From: Citrus sinensis
Lineage: Eukaryota > Streptophyta > Magnoliopsida > Sapindales > Rutaceae
Reading direction: 5' to 3'
Assembly: GCF_022201045.2 (NCBI RefSeq)
Contig: NC_068559.1
Location: 2,013,501-2,077,500, forward strand
DNA: 64,000 nt
In this document: one piece after another, positions 1 to 10,893 of the stretch
How the letters are laid out: the number at the start of each line of letters is the position of its first letter
Position numbering within the stretch: position 1 is the first letter of the stretch
Translations under genes and position numbers: made by a program
The notes under the pieces: model-generated
Seen by the model: only the letters and a program-made list of their open reading frames with translations
What the model was told of the DNA's origin: nothing
The model's database searches: none

Positions 1-2446
1 ATGTCAAGAACTTTCCGGAAAAATGTTTGAGGCAGCTGACAAGTGGCAAATGAATTGCTTTTATTCATTTTTATGGTTTGATTAATAGCAATAATTGGAA
101 AAAGAAAAAAAAAAATCAAGTGCTTGACCAATATGGTCACACACCCACTCATCTAAAGTAGCTTTTTACTACTAACTTTTTACTACCGATATTTAAAACT
201 CTCCTAAAGTCCTAAGCTATGGACGGTCTTCAACTATGCTTACATGTTTTAAAACATAAGGTTTACAATTAAATGGTTTTGTTAATTATTATTTAATATT
301 TGTTGTCAAATAATATTGTCTGGTCTCAAATCCAATATTTTAAGAGCGGATATTGCAATGAAAACTTCTGAGATAGAAACATTTAAAATCGAGACAAACG
401 AAAAAAAAAAATATCAAAGGACATCATATAGGATTAGTTATACAGTTGGTTAATTTATACATAGACTTTTTATGAATATTTAAAATATAATGAATCAAAA
501 CGAACGATGTCACCGTATTATCAATATCGTCTCGATTAATTAATTAAGATGTTATGAAACGACCTCAAAATTAATAGCACCAAATTTTCTATACAGATAA
601 AACTATTAACTGGTCGCACAAAATATTATCATAATTTCGAGGATTAATTAGTACATACTACACGTAGCTCGTTTGTCACATCTGTGGCTACATTATGACA
701 TTTAGAATATGGCACTTTTTGCAGCAACACCATGCATATATCAAATCAAATATACATAAAAATATAATAATAATAATAAGATAAAATAAAGCAAATCCAA
801 TTCTTCTGCAATTAATTGGACCGGCTTGATGATGGATTTGATTTTTCTTTTCTTTTCTTTTTCCTTTTCCTGCTCTTTAGATTCCACCAACGTTACATGT
901 GATGTTAGAAAGAAGGTTTTCCTTCCCCTCCCCCCCCCCCGAACAAACATGTTATTGGATATTTATAAAAATTAAAAAAAAAAGAAGAAGCATAAATAGC
1001 GATATAAACTATTTGTCAATTTACTTGACGAACAAGAAGCTATTGAGTTGGTATCATCGATCAACGCGTTTTGGTTTCTGTCTTCGGTCGTGTCAACAAA
1101 TGGTCCAATGCACCATTTATTGTGGTTGGTGACCAGCGAGCTCACCTCTTCTTCAATTCATCCTTTATTATTATTATTATTAGTGATTTGATCAGTGACG
1201 TATATTCTTGTGCATCAAGATTTACTTATTTTTTAAGATACACTTAATTTTTTTAACAGGGCAAAAAATATCAGATGACGCGGTGGGCGTTGCTGGTTTC
1301 CACTTTCTTGGCGGGAATTTACGAGGGCAATCAAACAAACAGTAAACACGAGGGGACAATTTATTTATAATTAATTAAACTAATTATAGATAAATAATAA
1401 AAATAAAATCACCAAGTGAGAAGTTTACCTTAGAAAATGAAAAAGTCCTGCCGGCCCTATCACGTCCATAGGGGGTAGAAGATAATGCTTTAATAACTGA
1501 TCATAGAAGAAGGGGGGGTTGAGGGGTTGGGAGAGGAAAAAGAAGAAAATATTTTTCTACTTTGACACCTCCACTCTGGAGGCCGGAGAAAATTACTTCG
1601 ACACCTATAGATGAAATATTTAATATACTGATATGGACTTCAATTACTCACTGATCTAGAGATTAATATTTTCTCGCTTCACTCTTCATATTAAGGGGCC
1701 ATTTTTTATTTTTTATTTTTAACTTAATGTCTTAATTGACTTAATTTTAATCAATTAAGTCATTAAATTATTAAACTATTTTTAAAATTTTTTTCTTTAA
1801 TCTAAAAAATTTGAATGATATCAATAAAAAAAATATTCTCCAAAATATCTCTATCTAATTAATTAATTTTCATCCTTACCTAAATAAAATTTAATAATTA
1901 GCATTATTACTCATCTCTATATAACTTGTGATAATATATAGTGATAGACTATTATTATTTTTATCTTTTTATTCTCTTCAAATTAGCATTATTTATCTTC
2001 ATAATCTTTTATGAATACTTTTCATACAATAACGTCATAAACTATAATAAAATTGATTAACATATATATTATAGAATATTAAATATTTGTATTCAACTTA
2101 ATATGATTTATGTTATGATAATATATTATCTTATTTATATTCTTTAAGATTTTAATTATTATTTGTTTAACATTTATAATTCGTAAGGGTATAAATGTAA
2201 AAATTTTAGTTTTCAAATTCTTAAATTAAAAAAAACTTAATATTTATTTTTAGCGATTCAAACAAAAAAAAATCATTTAAATTCATACATTCATCTCTAT
2301 TCAGAATTCATACTAGTTCAAATTTATTTAAATTTCAAAAAAAAAAAACGCTGCCTAAAAATTAGATCTTCTTAGGTGATTGTAAAGTAAGCCTAGTACT
2401 CCTGCAAGTAAGTTCTTAGACTAAACTTTCAGATGAACCTTATTAA
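1..2446. other. gene-poor AT-rich DNA
   Basis: No convincing gene seen. The stretch is AT-rich with homopolymer runs, including a C-run near 931-940 and a G-run near 1511-1517. The short open frames around 741-1132 have low-complexity Lys/Glu/Phe/Leu composition, no recognisable domain, and overlap each other on opposite strands. No tRNA or rRNA was recognised. Confidence 0.6.
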
Positions 2447-2718
2447 GGGTGCGTTTGGGATTGAGGTTGGGCAGCTGTAGCTTAAAAGCTACAGTACTAA
2501 AGTATTTGGTAAACACTAACTGCTGTAGCTTTTAAGCTATGTTGATATGATTTTTCACTTGTATAATATAAAATTTATTATATCTTTAATAATTTTATCA
2601 AAATTATTATTTAAAATTTATATTTACTATATATTATTAACTTTTGTTTCATAATTACAGCTTTTTTTCACAGCAGCTGTAGCTTAAAAGCTACAGCACT
2701 TCAATCCCAAACGCACCC
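2447..2718. mobile_element. Tourist-like (PIF/Harbinger) MITE
   Basis: A 272-bp non-coding element with terminal inverted repeats. The left end reads GGGTGCGTTTGGGATTGA and the right end is its complement. It is flanked on both sides by TAA (2444-2446 and 2719-2721), the 3-bp target-site duplication typical of PIF/Harbinger MITEs. An internal palindromic motif (GCTGTAGCTTAAAAGCTACAG) occurs near both ends. There is no coding capacity, so it would depend on a transposase supplied in trans. The class is inferred from the TIR and TSD, not from a database match. Confidence 0.75.
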
Positions 2719-3454
2719 TAACACAGATTCCAGCAGATGTTATGTAATACCATTAGAATTATATCTGCATGTTGGAGGCCCAACAACCATCTAACTTTAG
2801 CTAGAAAAAGAAGAGTGAAAGGAGAAATAGACAATAGTAATTTTGAAAGATTAAAAAAATTGTAAACATAGAGAAACTAATTAAATGCCCTTAATTAGTT
2901 ACAATCCCCTTGTTGTAATTACTGAATAATTTTGATTTAATTTTTGTCGGTGGGTTCCAAGAATCAGCCGATTGGCATGCAAGTGGCCAGCTTGTGTATC
3001 GCGTACGCCTTCTTCTTCTTCTTCATTTCCATGTGTAATTCGTTTATTACAAAGACACGATCGCGCACCGCGTGTTTGGCTACCGCCTGGCATTGCATTT
3101 GCGAAGTTGTTTCCACTGGAATACACAGCAGTCAAAACGCTGACGTTTATTGTGGACCCTTATTCCCCACGCTCCATTTCTCCGCGTACTTCCCACTTCT
3201 CCGACTAACCGTTATATTTTCTTAATTAAATACTGTCCAGATTCCAGATCCCTGTATTTCTAAATATATTTCCATTTGGAACATATTTTTCGCGTTTGAT
3301 TCAAATAGGCCCCCTAACGATATTATCTAGAAACTAAACTAATAATAATAATAATAATAATTAAGTAAAGCACATGTGGATAGGGAAATTATATCAATGA
3401 TATCATCAAGGAACTTTAGATTCTTTTTTTTTTCTTTTTTGTGTATCTCAAAAT

Positions 3455-3908
3455 TATAATTATTGTGCTATTTATAATATGTAAGGACTGTTTAGAATTT
3501 GGCACTTGAAAATCTAAAAATAATTTCTCGTATTCTAATATTTAATATACAAAATACAAATGGAAATGGTGGCTTCATATTTCCACGTCACAACAAATAT
3601 AAAAGCATACGAAAATTAATACTAAATAATATTGTTGGCCGTTTTGATACAAAATGTTACGCACGTCCTTTTTGTGAAAATATAATTATTGTGCTATTTA
3701 TAACATGTAAGGACTATTTAGAATTTGGCACTTGAAAATCTAAAAATAATTTCTCTTATTCTAATATTTAATATACAAAATACAAATGGAAATGGTGGCT
3801 TCATATTTTCACGTCACAACGAATATAAAAGTATACAAAAATTAATACTAAATAGTATTGTTGGCTGTTTTGATACAAGATGTTAAACAAGTCCTTTTTT
3901 GTGAAAAT
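3455..3908. repeat. 226-bp direct tandem duplication, two copies
   Basis: Copy 1 runs about 3455-3680 and copy 2 about 3681-3908. Both begin TATAATTATTGTGCTATTTA and end near a GTCCTTTTTGTGAAAA stretch. They differ by scattered substitutions and 1-bp indels, so the duplication is not very recent. The open frame 3499-3735 is inside the repeat and is not a supported gene. Confidence 0.8.
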
Positions 3909-4500
3909 ATATAAACTTAAGGATTCAGATGTTATTGTCCCTCGTTTATTTTAAGTAAATATTAAAATCTTAGCTATTCAATATGAATAGTACTAAAATT
4001 ATTGCTGTGTCTGTAATCCAAAATATTTTCTCGCTATATTTTTCATTGAATCTCAAATAAATTAGAGAATTTTTGTTAATTGGGTGGTAATATACTTCCG
4101 TTTTCACCGATATTAAAGTTGAATCTCTGCGTACATAATAGTCTAGAAATAATTTACAGTTATTCTAGGCTCAATTATTCATATTGCAGTGGACGGTGGA
4201 CCTAACTCTTAAGCTAATCTAATGTCTAACGTTTTTCTTTAAATTCCATTAAATTAATACCTACAATTAATGCAGTAACCAAATTGCCTTATCTTAGCAT
4301 CAACTCCCAAATCCATCTAAAAAGTGGTTAATAATTGAAATCTCATAAATTTTCTACAAGATTTCATTGCTTCCAGTTCCATGGTGAGGCCTGCGCGTGG
4401 GTCATCCCCATCATGCCCCCTTTGACAATCAAACCCACGACTTTGTCAAACTCGAAACCCCTTAGTTTCATTTCTTCCTTCTCTATCTAGTAACTTCCCA

Positions 4501-4506
4501 TATAAA
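4501..4506 (+). promoter_or_regulatory. TATA box of the IDA-like peptide gene
   Basis: TATAAA lies 80 bp before the ATG at 4581. That would place the transcription start near 4530 and give a ~50-nt leader, typical for a small plant gene. Inferred from position and motif only. Confidence 0.55.
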
Positions 4507-4580
4507 GGAAAAGCTCGCCCCGTCACCCCCAACACACAAGACACAAGTTTCTTCTTTCACAAATTTCATCAAATCTTCCA

Positions 4581-4934
4581 ATGGCAAAGACACAGAAACC
4601 CCATCAGCTCGGAGCATCAATAATCCTCTTCTTTTTGATAATATCATCCCTCTCTTCTCTATCATCAGCTAGGGTTTTACGTGATGACTATATCCCGCAA
4701 AGGTTAGCAATAACCGAACCCGAAGCAGCCTTCAGCATAGCACTTCCTAGTGACAACGTTGAGGCCTTGAAGAATACAGCTGAAGATGGTAATGAGCACC
4801 ATCCATGTCACGACACGTCGTCGCCACCGAAACTTGCCGCAAAATTACACCGGCCGTTGGTTCTGAATGTGCTTCCCAAAGGGACGACGCCGCCGTCGGG
4901 GCCGAGCAAGGGAATCAATGATGTCAACAACTAG
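4581..4934 (+). CDS. secreted peptide precursor, IDA-like (IDL)/PIP type
   Basis: A single-exon gene for 117 residues. Residues ~11-30 form a hydrophobic signal peptide ending SSLSSA before RV, so secretion to the apoplast is expected. The middle is variable and acidic/polar. The C-terminus is conserved-looking: LPKG (98-101) followed by PPSGPSK (104-110) and a short tail. A Pro-rich SGPS core at the end of a short secreted precursor is the hallmark of the IDA/IDL and PIP/PIPL peptide superfamily. Their processed peptides bind HAESA/RLK7-class receptor kinases to control abscission, root development or immunity. The extreme C-terminus (GINDVNN) lacks the RHN of classic IDA and the GxGH of classic PIP, so the subfamily is uncertain. 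A TATA box lies 80 bp upstream. The lone Cys76 makes a cysteine-rich peptide unlikely. Confidence 0.75.
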   Translation: MAKTQKPHQLGASIILFFLIISSLSSLSSARVLRDDYIPQRLAITEPEAAFSIALPSDNVEALKNTAEDGNEHHPCHDTSSPPKLAAKLHRPLVLNVLPKGTTPPSGPSKGINDVNN

Positions 4935-7019
4935 AAGCTTCAGGCTAGCTTGGATCATATCATATATATCATTAATTTCCCACAACTTGTGTCTGTCTAT
5001 ATGATTCTATCAATTTGTTATTCTTTTTCCAATTTTCTATTGGTAATTTAGTTTCAATATTTGGTCGGTGGTCATGACGTGTAAATAATCATTACACAAT
5101 TATATGTAGTTACAAAGGTTTTTCTTTGATTTTATTCGGTGCTTAAATTTCTATAAATTTTATTTGTCCAAAACTGACGTAATAAATTCTATTTGTGATT
5201 GGCACATGACTGCATCTCATATTATCGATCTCTATTTTCTTTTGTATGCTTGCGAGTGTAACATTATTATGATAGTAATAGCTATCACAATCCACAATCT
5301 TTTTAAGTGCTTGTCATTAATTTCCGTGAAGTTAGTAATTAACATATATATATATATATATATTAATTATACAGTTTTCAAACTTCCTATTTTATTCTAT
5401 TTTAATGCTAAGCTTCATACTCGCTATGAAAAAGAAAAAGAGAAAGAAATGATGCTGAATTTTTCACAGAAGCTACCTCATGAAGAGTAATTAATTAAGT
5501 TGGAATCATGAGAGAATTATTAAAATTGGTGTTAAAAGAATGTTGAATCGTAACGTAAAACATATTAAACTTGTAATATAACCTTTTTTAATTTTTATTT
5601 TTTTTTGGGAATTTGGAATAAAATAAAATAAACCCCATTTGAAAGTCAACTTGAGACTATATATGCGAACATAATGTACATTGCTTAAGTGAAACGTTAA
5701 AATCTTAATTACAAATATTTCCACAAAATGATATTGACAAAGGGGAAAAGGGCAAGAGTGTGAAATGAAACCAGCGAAATAAATGCATAACTTAATTAAC
5801 AACCTTTATAGGTGTTTTATTTAGACCATGTATCTACAAGTTTAGACCAATTTTTGGTCTATTCAAAGGCAGTTGATTTTTGGACTTTGTAGAAGACCGG
5901 GTTCAAAAAATTACAAAGCTAGTAAACGGAGAGAGAGAGAGAGAGAGAGAGATCCTTGGTGAAGCGGTCAATATTATTGAACCCAATTAATTAGCCTTTT
6001 CAAAAGGCAGCATGAATTGCTCGTGAACTCGAGCCTCTTACGGCTTGAAAAATTTTATGGCTCCCAGAAAGTTTTGATGCAAAAATTAATGGAGCTTAAT
6101 TTAATTAAAGGATACATCCTCGAAGTTTAAGAGTTTTTGTATGTTCTCCATTACTTTTGTAAATAAGTCCTAATTAAATTAAGTTCTAGAGAACACAGCT
6201 TTGCGCTTATGAATCGATTTTTTTTTTTAGTCCCGTATTTTTCGTAATCATTTAATAAAGAGCTTTGACGTGTATCATTGCTTTTGGATTGAGCTGACAT
6301 ATGTTAAGATTGTCAATTTTTTTGAATATAAGATTTTACGGGTATGCTGATTTTGCGGTAAAAATTAATCAATCAAGACTTCACACCCTCGTATAAAGCA
6401 GCTGGATAAGGAGAAATTTTAGCATACCTCAGATGTGTTATAACCAATTGATGCATGCATGACATGTATAGTTGAATTTAATACAACCACCACTTACATG
6501 ATGATTTATAAAATAAATACATACATGTCATGACATTATTTATTTATTGTATGATTGATATGATACATTATATGTATTCTAGAATTTCTCCTGAGTAAGG
6601 GCCTAATCTAATATAATATGGGGAAAGAAAAAAAGTCCTCCATTTCTTTTCCCAAACTAGGATTTCGAATTCCTTCTTACAAATGTGAAAATCACTATTT
6701 CTTTAGTCAAGGCCCGGTTCGGCCGGAAAGAGCAAGAAAATAAATTGGGCCCTTGAGAGTGGCAATGAGTTGGGCTTTTCTCTTTTCTTACTGCATTACA
6801 TCTTTTAACACTCCTCCAAAATCGTTATAACACCCCTCTTGGACGTCACTTCCTAACACACCCTCAGTTTAAATGATAAAATACGAATCCACGTATTAAT
6901 TAACCGTATTCCTCCTATAAAAATTTTATCAGAAAAATAAAAATATAGTTCTTTCAAGTCGCCATTGTTAGATGGTAAATAAGTAATTTTATAAATTATC
7001 AAATTTATCATCTAATAGA
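4935..7019. other. intergenic region
   Basis: No gene supported. It starts with the presumed 3' UTR of the peptide gene. It includes a (TA)n tract near 5345-5362 and a (GA)n microsatellite near 5930-5951. The open frame at 5164-5490 is Ile/Leu-rich and spans the TA repeat, so it is not credible. The frame on the minus strand at 5506-5802 shows no domain. Confidence 0.55.
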
Positions 7020-7263
7020 TGAGTTGCTCATAATAGTTATGTGTGTTTTCATGACTAATATTGAAACTTATATGTTGTAATCATTTTTTAGTTATGTGTA
7101 TTTTCTTTCTTATAATTACCACTGTAATGATTAGTATTTCATGTAGCAGTTAAAAAACAACTAATCTCTTACTTTTGTTAAAATAATTTGGAATTCAACC
7201 ATTCATATGACTCGTCATTTGTCAAGAAAAATAAAAGATGCCTCGTCATCTATACTATAATAA

Positions 7264-8094
7264 GGAAAATGATGTTTGCCCCGGGTTAAACCCCAAAACT
7301 AAACAAAACGGCGTCGTTTTGTTTAGTTTTTTTTTTCTTCTCCAAAACGTTGCCGTTTCTGATGGACTATTTCACTCACTCTTCCTCTTCGTTTCTTCGT
7401 TTCACCTGAGACAGATAGAACAGCCATTCGCAAAACTATAAGGTAAATTTTTTCACCAAGTTAAAGACATGGGGAAGAGAAACAAGGCAAACTCCATCCA
7501 ATATGACGTTTCATACTCGAAGAATCGAAGAGGAAACTGAATTAGTGATTAGCTTCTCCACGACTTTGAACTTGTAAAGCTTCTTCCACTTCATCGTAGT
7601 TCCAGGCAAAAGCAAATTGAGTTCAGAAGCTCACTTACTGGAAAAAAAACCACAGCCCACTCGACTTCATTGTGTCTGTTCTGGCTATTGACAGATTTTC
7701 TAATTCATTTTATATTCTTCTTTCCTCAAGTATTTATCCCTGGAACTTGAGGAACAGCTGGCTTCGGCTGCTTTATTTTATTTGCCAATACAGCTTCAGT
7801 TGTCAAGACTACCGCAGCAATGGAGACTGCATTTTGAAGTGCACACCTTGCTACCCGACAAGGATCAGCCACTTCGACACTCAGGAGATCTTCATATCTT
7901 CATGTCATTGCATTGTACCCAAATCGCCAATCAAAAGTTCGACCAGGAGACAAATTTTGTTTTGTATCAAAAAATCTTAAACTAGTTTAGAAACGGCAAC
8001 GTTTTGGAGAAGCAAAAGAGAAAAAAAAAACTAAACAAAACAACGTCGTTTTGTTTAGTTTCGGTGTTTGACCCGGGGCAAATATCAGAACTCC
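7264..8094. mobile_element. Pack-MULE-like element carrying a chaperonin gene fragment
   Basis: An 831-bp element with long inverted terminal repeats of about 100 bp (left ~7264-7362, right ~7985-8094). Both arms contain TTTGCCCCGGGT, ACTAAACAAAAC and CTCCAAAACGTTGCCGTTTC (the right arm as its complement). The element is flanked by an 8-bp direct repeat TATAATAA (7256-7263 and 8095-8102). Long TIRs with 8-10-bp TSDs suit Mutator-like elements. The interior has no transposase. It contains the minus-strand tail of a plastid Cpn60 alpha gene (7726-7966), which makes it a gene-capturing non-autonomous element. An hAT origin (8-bp TSD) is the main alternative. Confidence 0.7.
7726..7966 (-). pseudogene. 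captured 3' end of plastid chaperonin-60 alpha gene
   Basis: Read on the minus strand, this encodes the C-terminal part of a group I chaperonin. It has a GYNAMT motif, then YEDLL, then [26 protein letters not shown], and a Lys/Pro-rich tail ending at a natural stop at 7726-7728. The order and wording match the C-terminus of chloroplast Cpn60 alpha subunits, in the region just before the flexible tail. A TGA follows GYNAMT, and the upstream part of the gene is absent, so no functional chaperonin can be made. It sits inside the Pack-MULE-like element and is read as transduplicated host sequence. The exact boundaries of the captured segment inside 7360-7985 are uncertain. Confidence 0.7.
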
Positions 8095-9800
8095 TATAAT
8101 AATAAGATCATGACGCATTGGATTATTTAAAAAAGAAACGACTAGTTGTATGAAAATAAACGACTTGTCATTTCTATGCCTTCCCCATTGATGACAAGTC
8201 GTTTATTAACACAGTAATAAATGGCGTATCATCTATAACCCATGTGCTGATTAAAATATTTATCTTATTTTATTATTATTATTATGATAACTATTGTAAT
8301 TGTCATTATTATTAGTTTTAGTACAACGTTACTCTTATTATTGTTATAATTGTCATTATTATTGTTACTATTACAATAGATCATAATAATAATAATAATG
8401 GTAGTAGTAGTAGTAATAATAATAATAATAATAAGGATAATAATTAATTGACGACATTTCGGAAACTTGTAATAATCCATTGTGATTTATAGACAAAGTA
8501 ACACACCATTAGGAATATTTTTATGCCCAGTCCTGATGTTAATCGTATCCTTTTTTTTTTTTTAAGTATTTGGCTCCCAAAGGGATTTCACACTTCTTTT
8601 TTTCTCTCTCTTTTTATTTCGCGACCAACACTATACCCAATTAATTGATAAGCATGTTTTTTGTAATAAATTTCAGAAAGAGTACTTGACATGACTCAGG
8701 TTTCTCTTAGATCTTGATTATTCTTGAAGAATTTCAGATGCAACAAATGTGAGAAAAAATATAATAATAATAACAAAGCTTGTGCATTTCATGTCCACAA
8801 TATAATGGTACAATGGTTTATTTATAAAGCCGAAGTTTATTATCTTTTTATTTTACTGTGATAAGATTTATAGTTTTAATTATAATTAATAGTTGTAATT
8901 GTAATTAGAATTGTTATTATGATTATTATTAAAATTGAGTGACCCACAGTAGTTGGGATTAAAATTAGAACTTAAATGTTGTGATCACTCATATTTTTGT
9001 GTTTTATTTCTTACAATTACCATTGTAACAGTTAGTGTTTAACTTAACTATTAAAAAACAACCATTATTTACTTTTACTAAAATCATTTGAAATTCGACA
9101 TATAGATGATTTGTCATTTGTCCAAAAAAAAAAAAAAAAGACAAGACACCCCGTCGTTGATATTCATTAATAAAAATAACAATGCATCCGATCCCTTCCC
9201 TAAAAAAACGACGACTCGCATGTAGTATGCGCCGACACATACTATTCACTATGTCAGTTGCGTGTATAACATAACTGACGTGTTGTTTCGTCACCTGCCC
9301 CGTGGATGACATGTCGTGTATTGACACAACAATAAACGACGGATCATGTACACCTCCCTGTGTGCCGATTAAAATATTTTTAATATTTTATTATTATTAT
9401 AATTATTGTAATTGAGGTTATTATTATTTTTATAACTAACATTACTCTTATTGTTGTTATTATTGTCATTGTAATTGTTGCTATTAGAATAGATGATAAT
9501 AATGATGATGATGCTGATACTGTGGACTTTTAATAACTTGTAATAGTTCATACTATTCATAGATAACAGTAAACATACCATTGGGAGTATTTTCTGGCAG
9601 CCCTAATGCTATATACATATTAGTATTTGGTTCTAAAAGAGACTTGATATATATTTTTTTCATTTCGTGCCCAAAACTTACCCCAGTTTATTGATAATCC
9701 TATTTTTTATAATATTTTTTAGAAAGAATATATCATATGACTTAGTTTCCTCTTAAATCTTGAGTATTCTTGAAGAATTTCATATACAACAAATCTGGAA

Positions 9801-9832
<32 letters not shown>

Positions 9833-10130
9833 AGCTCGTGAATTTCAAGTCTGCAATCTTATGGTAATATATTTATATGGTTGAAGTTTCTTATCTTGTT
9901 ATTTTACTACTATAATACTAATAATAATAATAATTACATTCTTAATTGTAATTAACAATTGATGTTGTAACTAGAATTGTTATTATGTTTACTATTAAAA
10001 TAGAGTAACTCATTAATTAGATGATAAATAAATAAATTCATAAATTATAAAATTTACTATTTAATAAAGAAATAATCCACAATAATTAAATCTAAAATTA
10101 TAACTCAAATATTATGATCACGCGGTACGA

Positions 10131-10893
10131 GTGGTAATAATATTTATTAATATGGGTCACACAACCGGGCTTGTGTTTGGACGGCCGTCACTTTCAGCCG
10201 TTTCAAAAGTCGACATTGCTGATCTGCTAATGACACAAGTGGATGGGGCAACATGATTTCAGTTCATGTTGCCTTTACCTGTCAAAACTGGTTGATGTTA
10301 TTGATAACAAATCTCACTATTACAACTTTAAAGGTTGGATTGGGACACTATCACAAGCAAAAGGTAAAACCGAAATTCAAGCATTTGCTTTTAATTATCA
10401 TTTATGTTCACTTATAATTAATTTTTTTTTCTATTTTGTGTTTTCTTTTAAATAATCTAACAAAAAAAATAAACGCTGAATTTCTCGCGATAATCTAAAT
10501 TAATGATATTCTGTAACAAAAATTATAGATTGTGATCAATGTTTTGTCCATTATTCTCCACCAAAAGTTACATGTTACTAAAAAAAAAGAAATTAAAAGA
10601 AAAACAATAATCAGCACAAATTTAGAAAATTGGAAAGATTTCGAAAAAAATCATTTTGACAAAATAAAACTAAAATAATAATGATACTGTCTTAACGGAT
10701 ACATATAAGAACTCGCGGAATTAATTAATAAAACATTATCCTATCCACGGTCGTAATTGGATTTACAAAATCCTAACCAACCCATTAATCAAGCCAGTTA
10801 AAAAAAAAAAAAATTAATGCTGACCTGTCACATTAAAATCGAGACAGAAAGTCAACAACACAGCAAGATTATATTTCCGAGCTTCGGTTGTCT
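10131..10893. other. 5' flank of the alpha-galactosidase gene
   Basis: AT-rich sequence with A-runs near 10800. No gene seen. The open frame at 10243-10455 has no recognisable domain and ends in a Phe-rich T-run translation. Promoter elements could not be assigned with confidence. Confidence 0.4.

Larger units (their letters stand above)
7020..10130. repeat. degenerate ~1.1-kb tandem repeat, two copies plus a partial third
   Basis: Sequence around 7020-7263 resumes at 8103 and continues to about 8930. It resembles 8940-10020 in the same order: an ATTACCA(C/T)TGTAA block, a TTAAAAAACAAC block, a GACATGTCGT/GACAAGTCGT motif, GATTAAAATATTT, then long ATT/AAT microsatellites. A third partial copy starts near 10020. 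Divergence and indels are substantial, so the duplication is old. The Pack-MULE at 7264-8094 interrupts only the first copy and is therefore younger. Frames inside, such as 8265-8480 and 9369-9581 on the minus strand, are poly-Asn/Ile readings of the microsatellites. Confidence 0.6.

Noticed and set aside
5164..5490. 108-codon open frame
   Set aside because: Ile/Leu-rich translation across a (TA)n microsatellite, with no domain and no promoter or splice context.
8265..9581. Asn/Ile-rich minus-strand frames
   Set aside because: Translations of ATT/AAT microsatellites in the degenerate tandem repeat.
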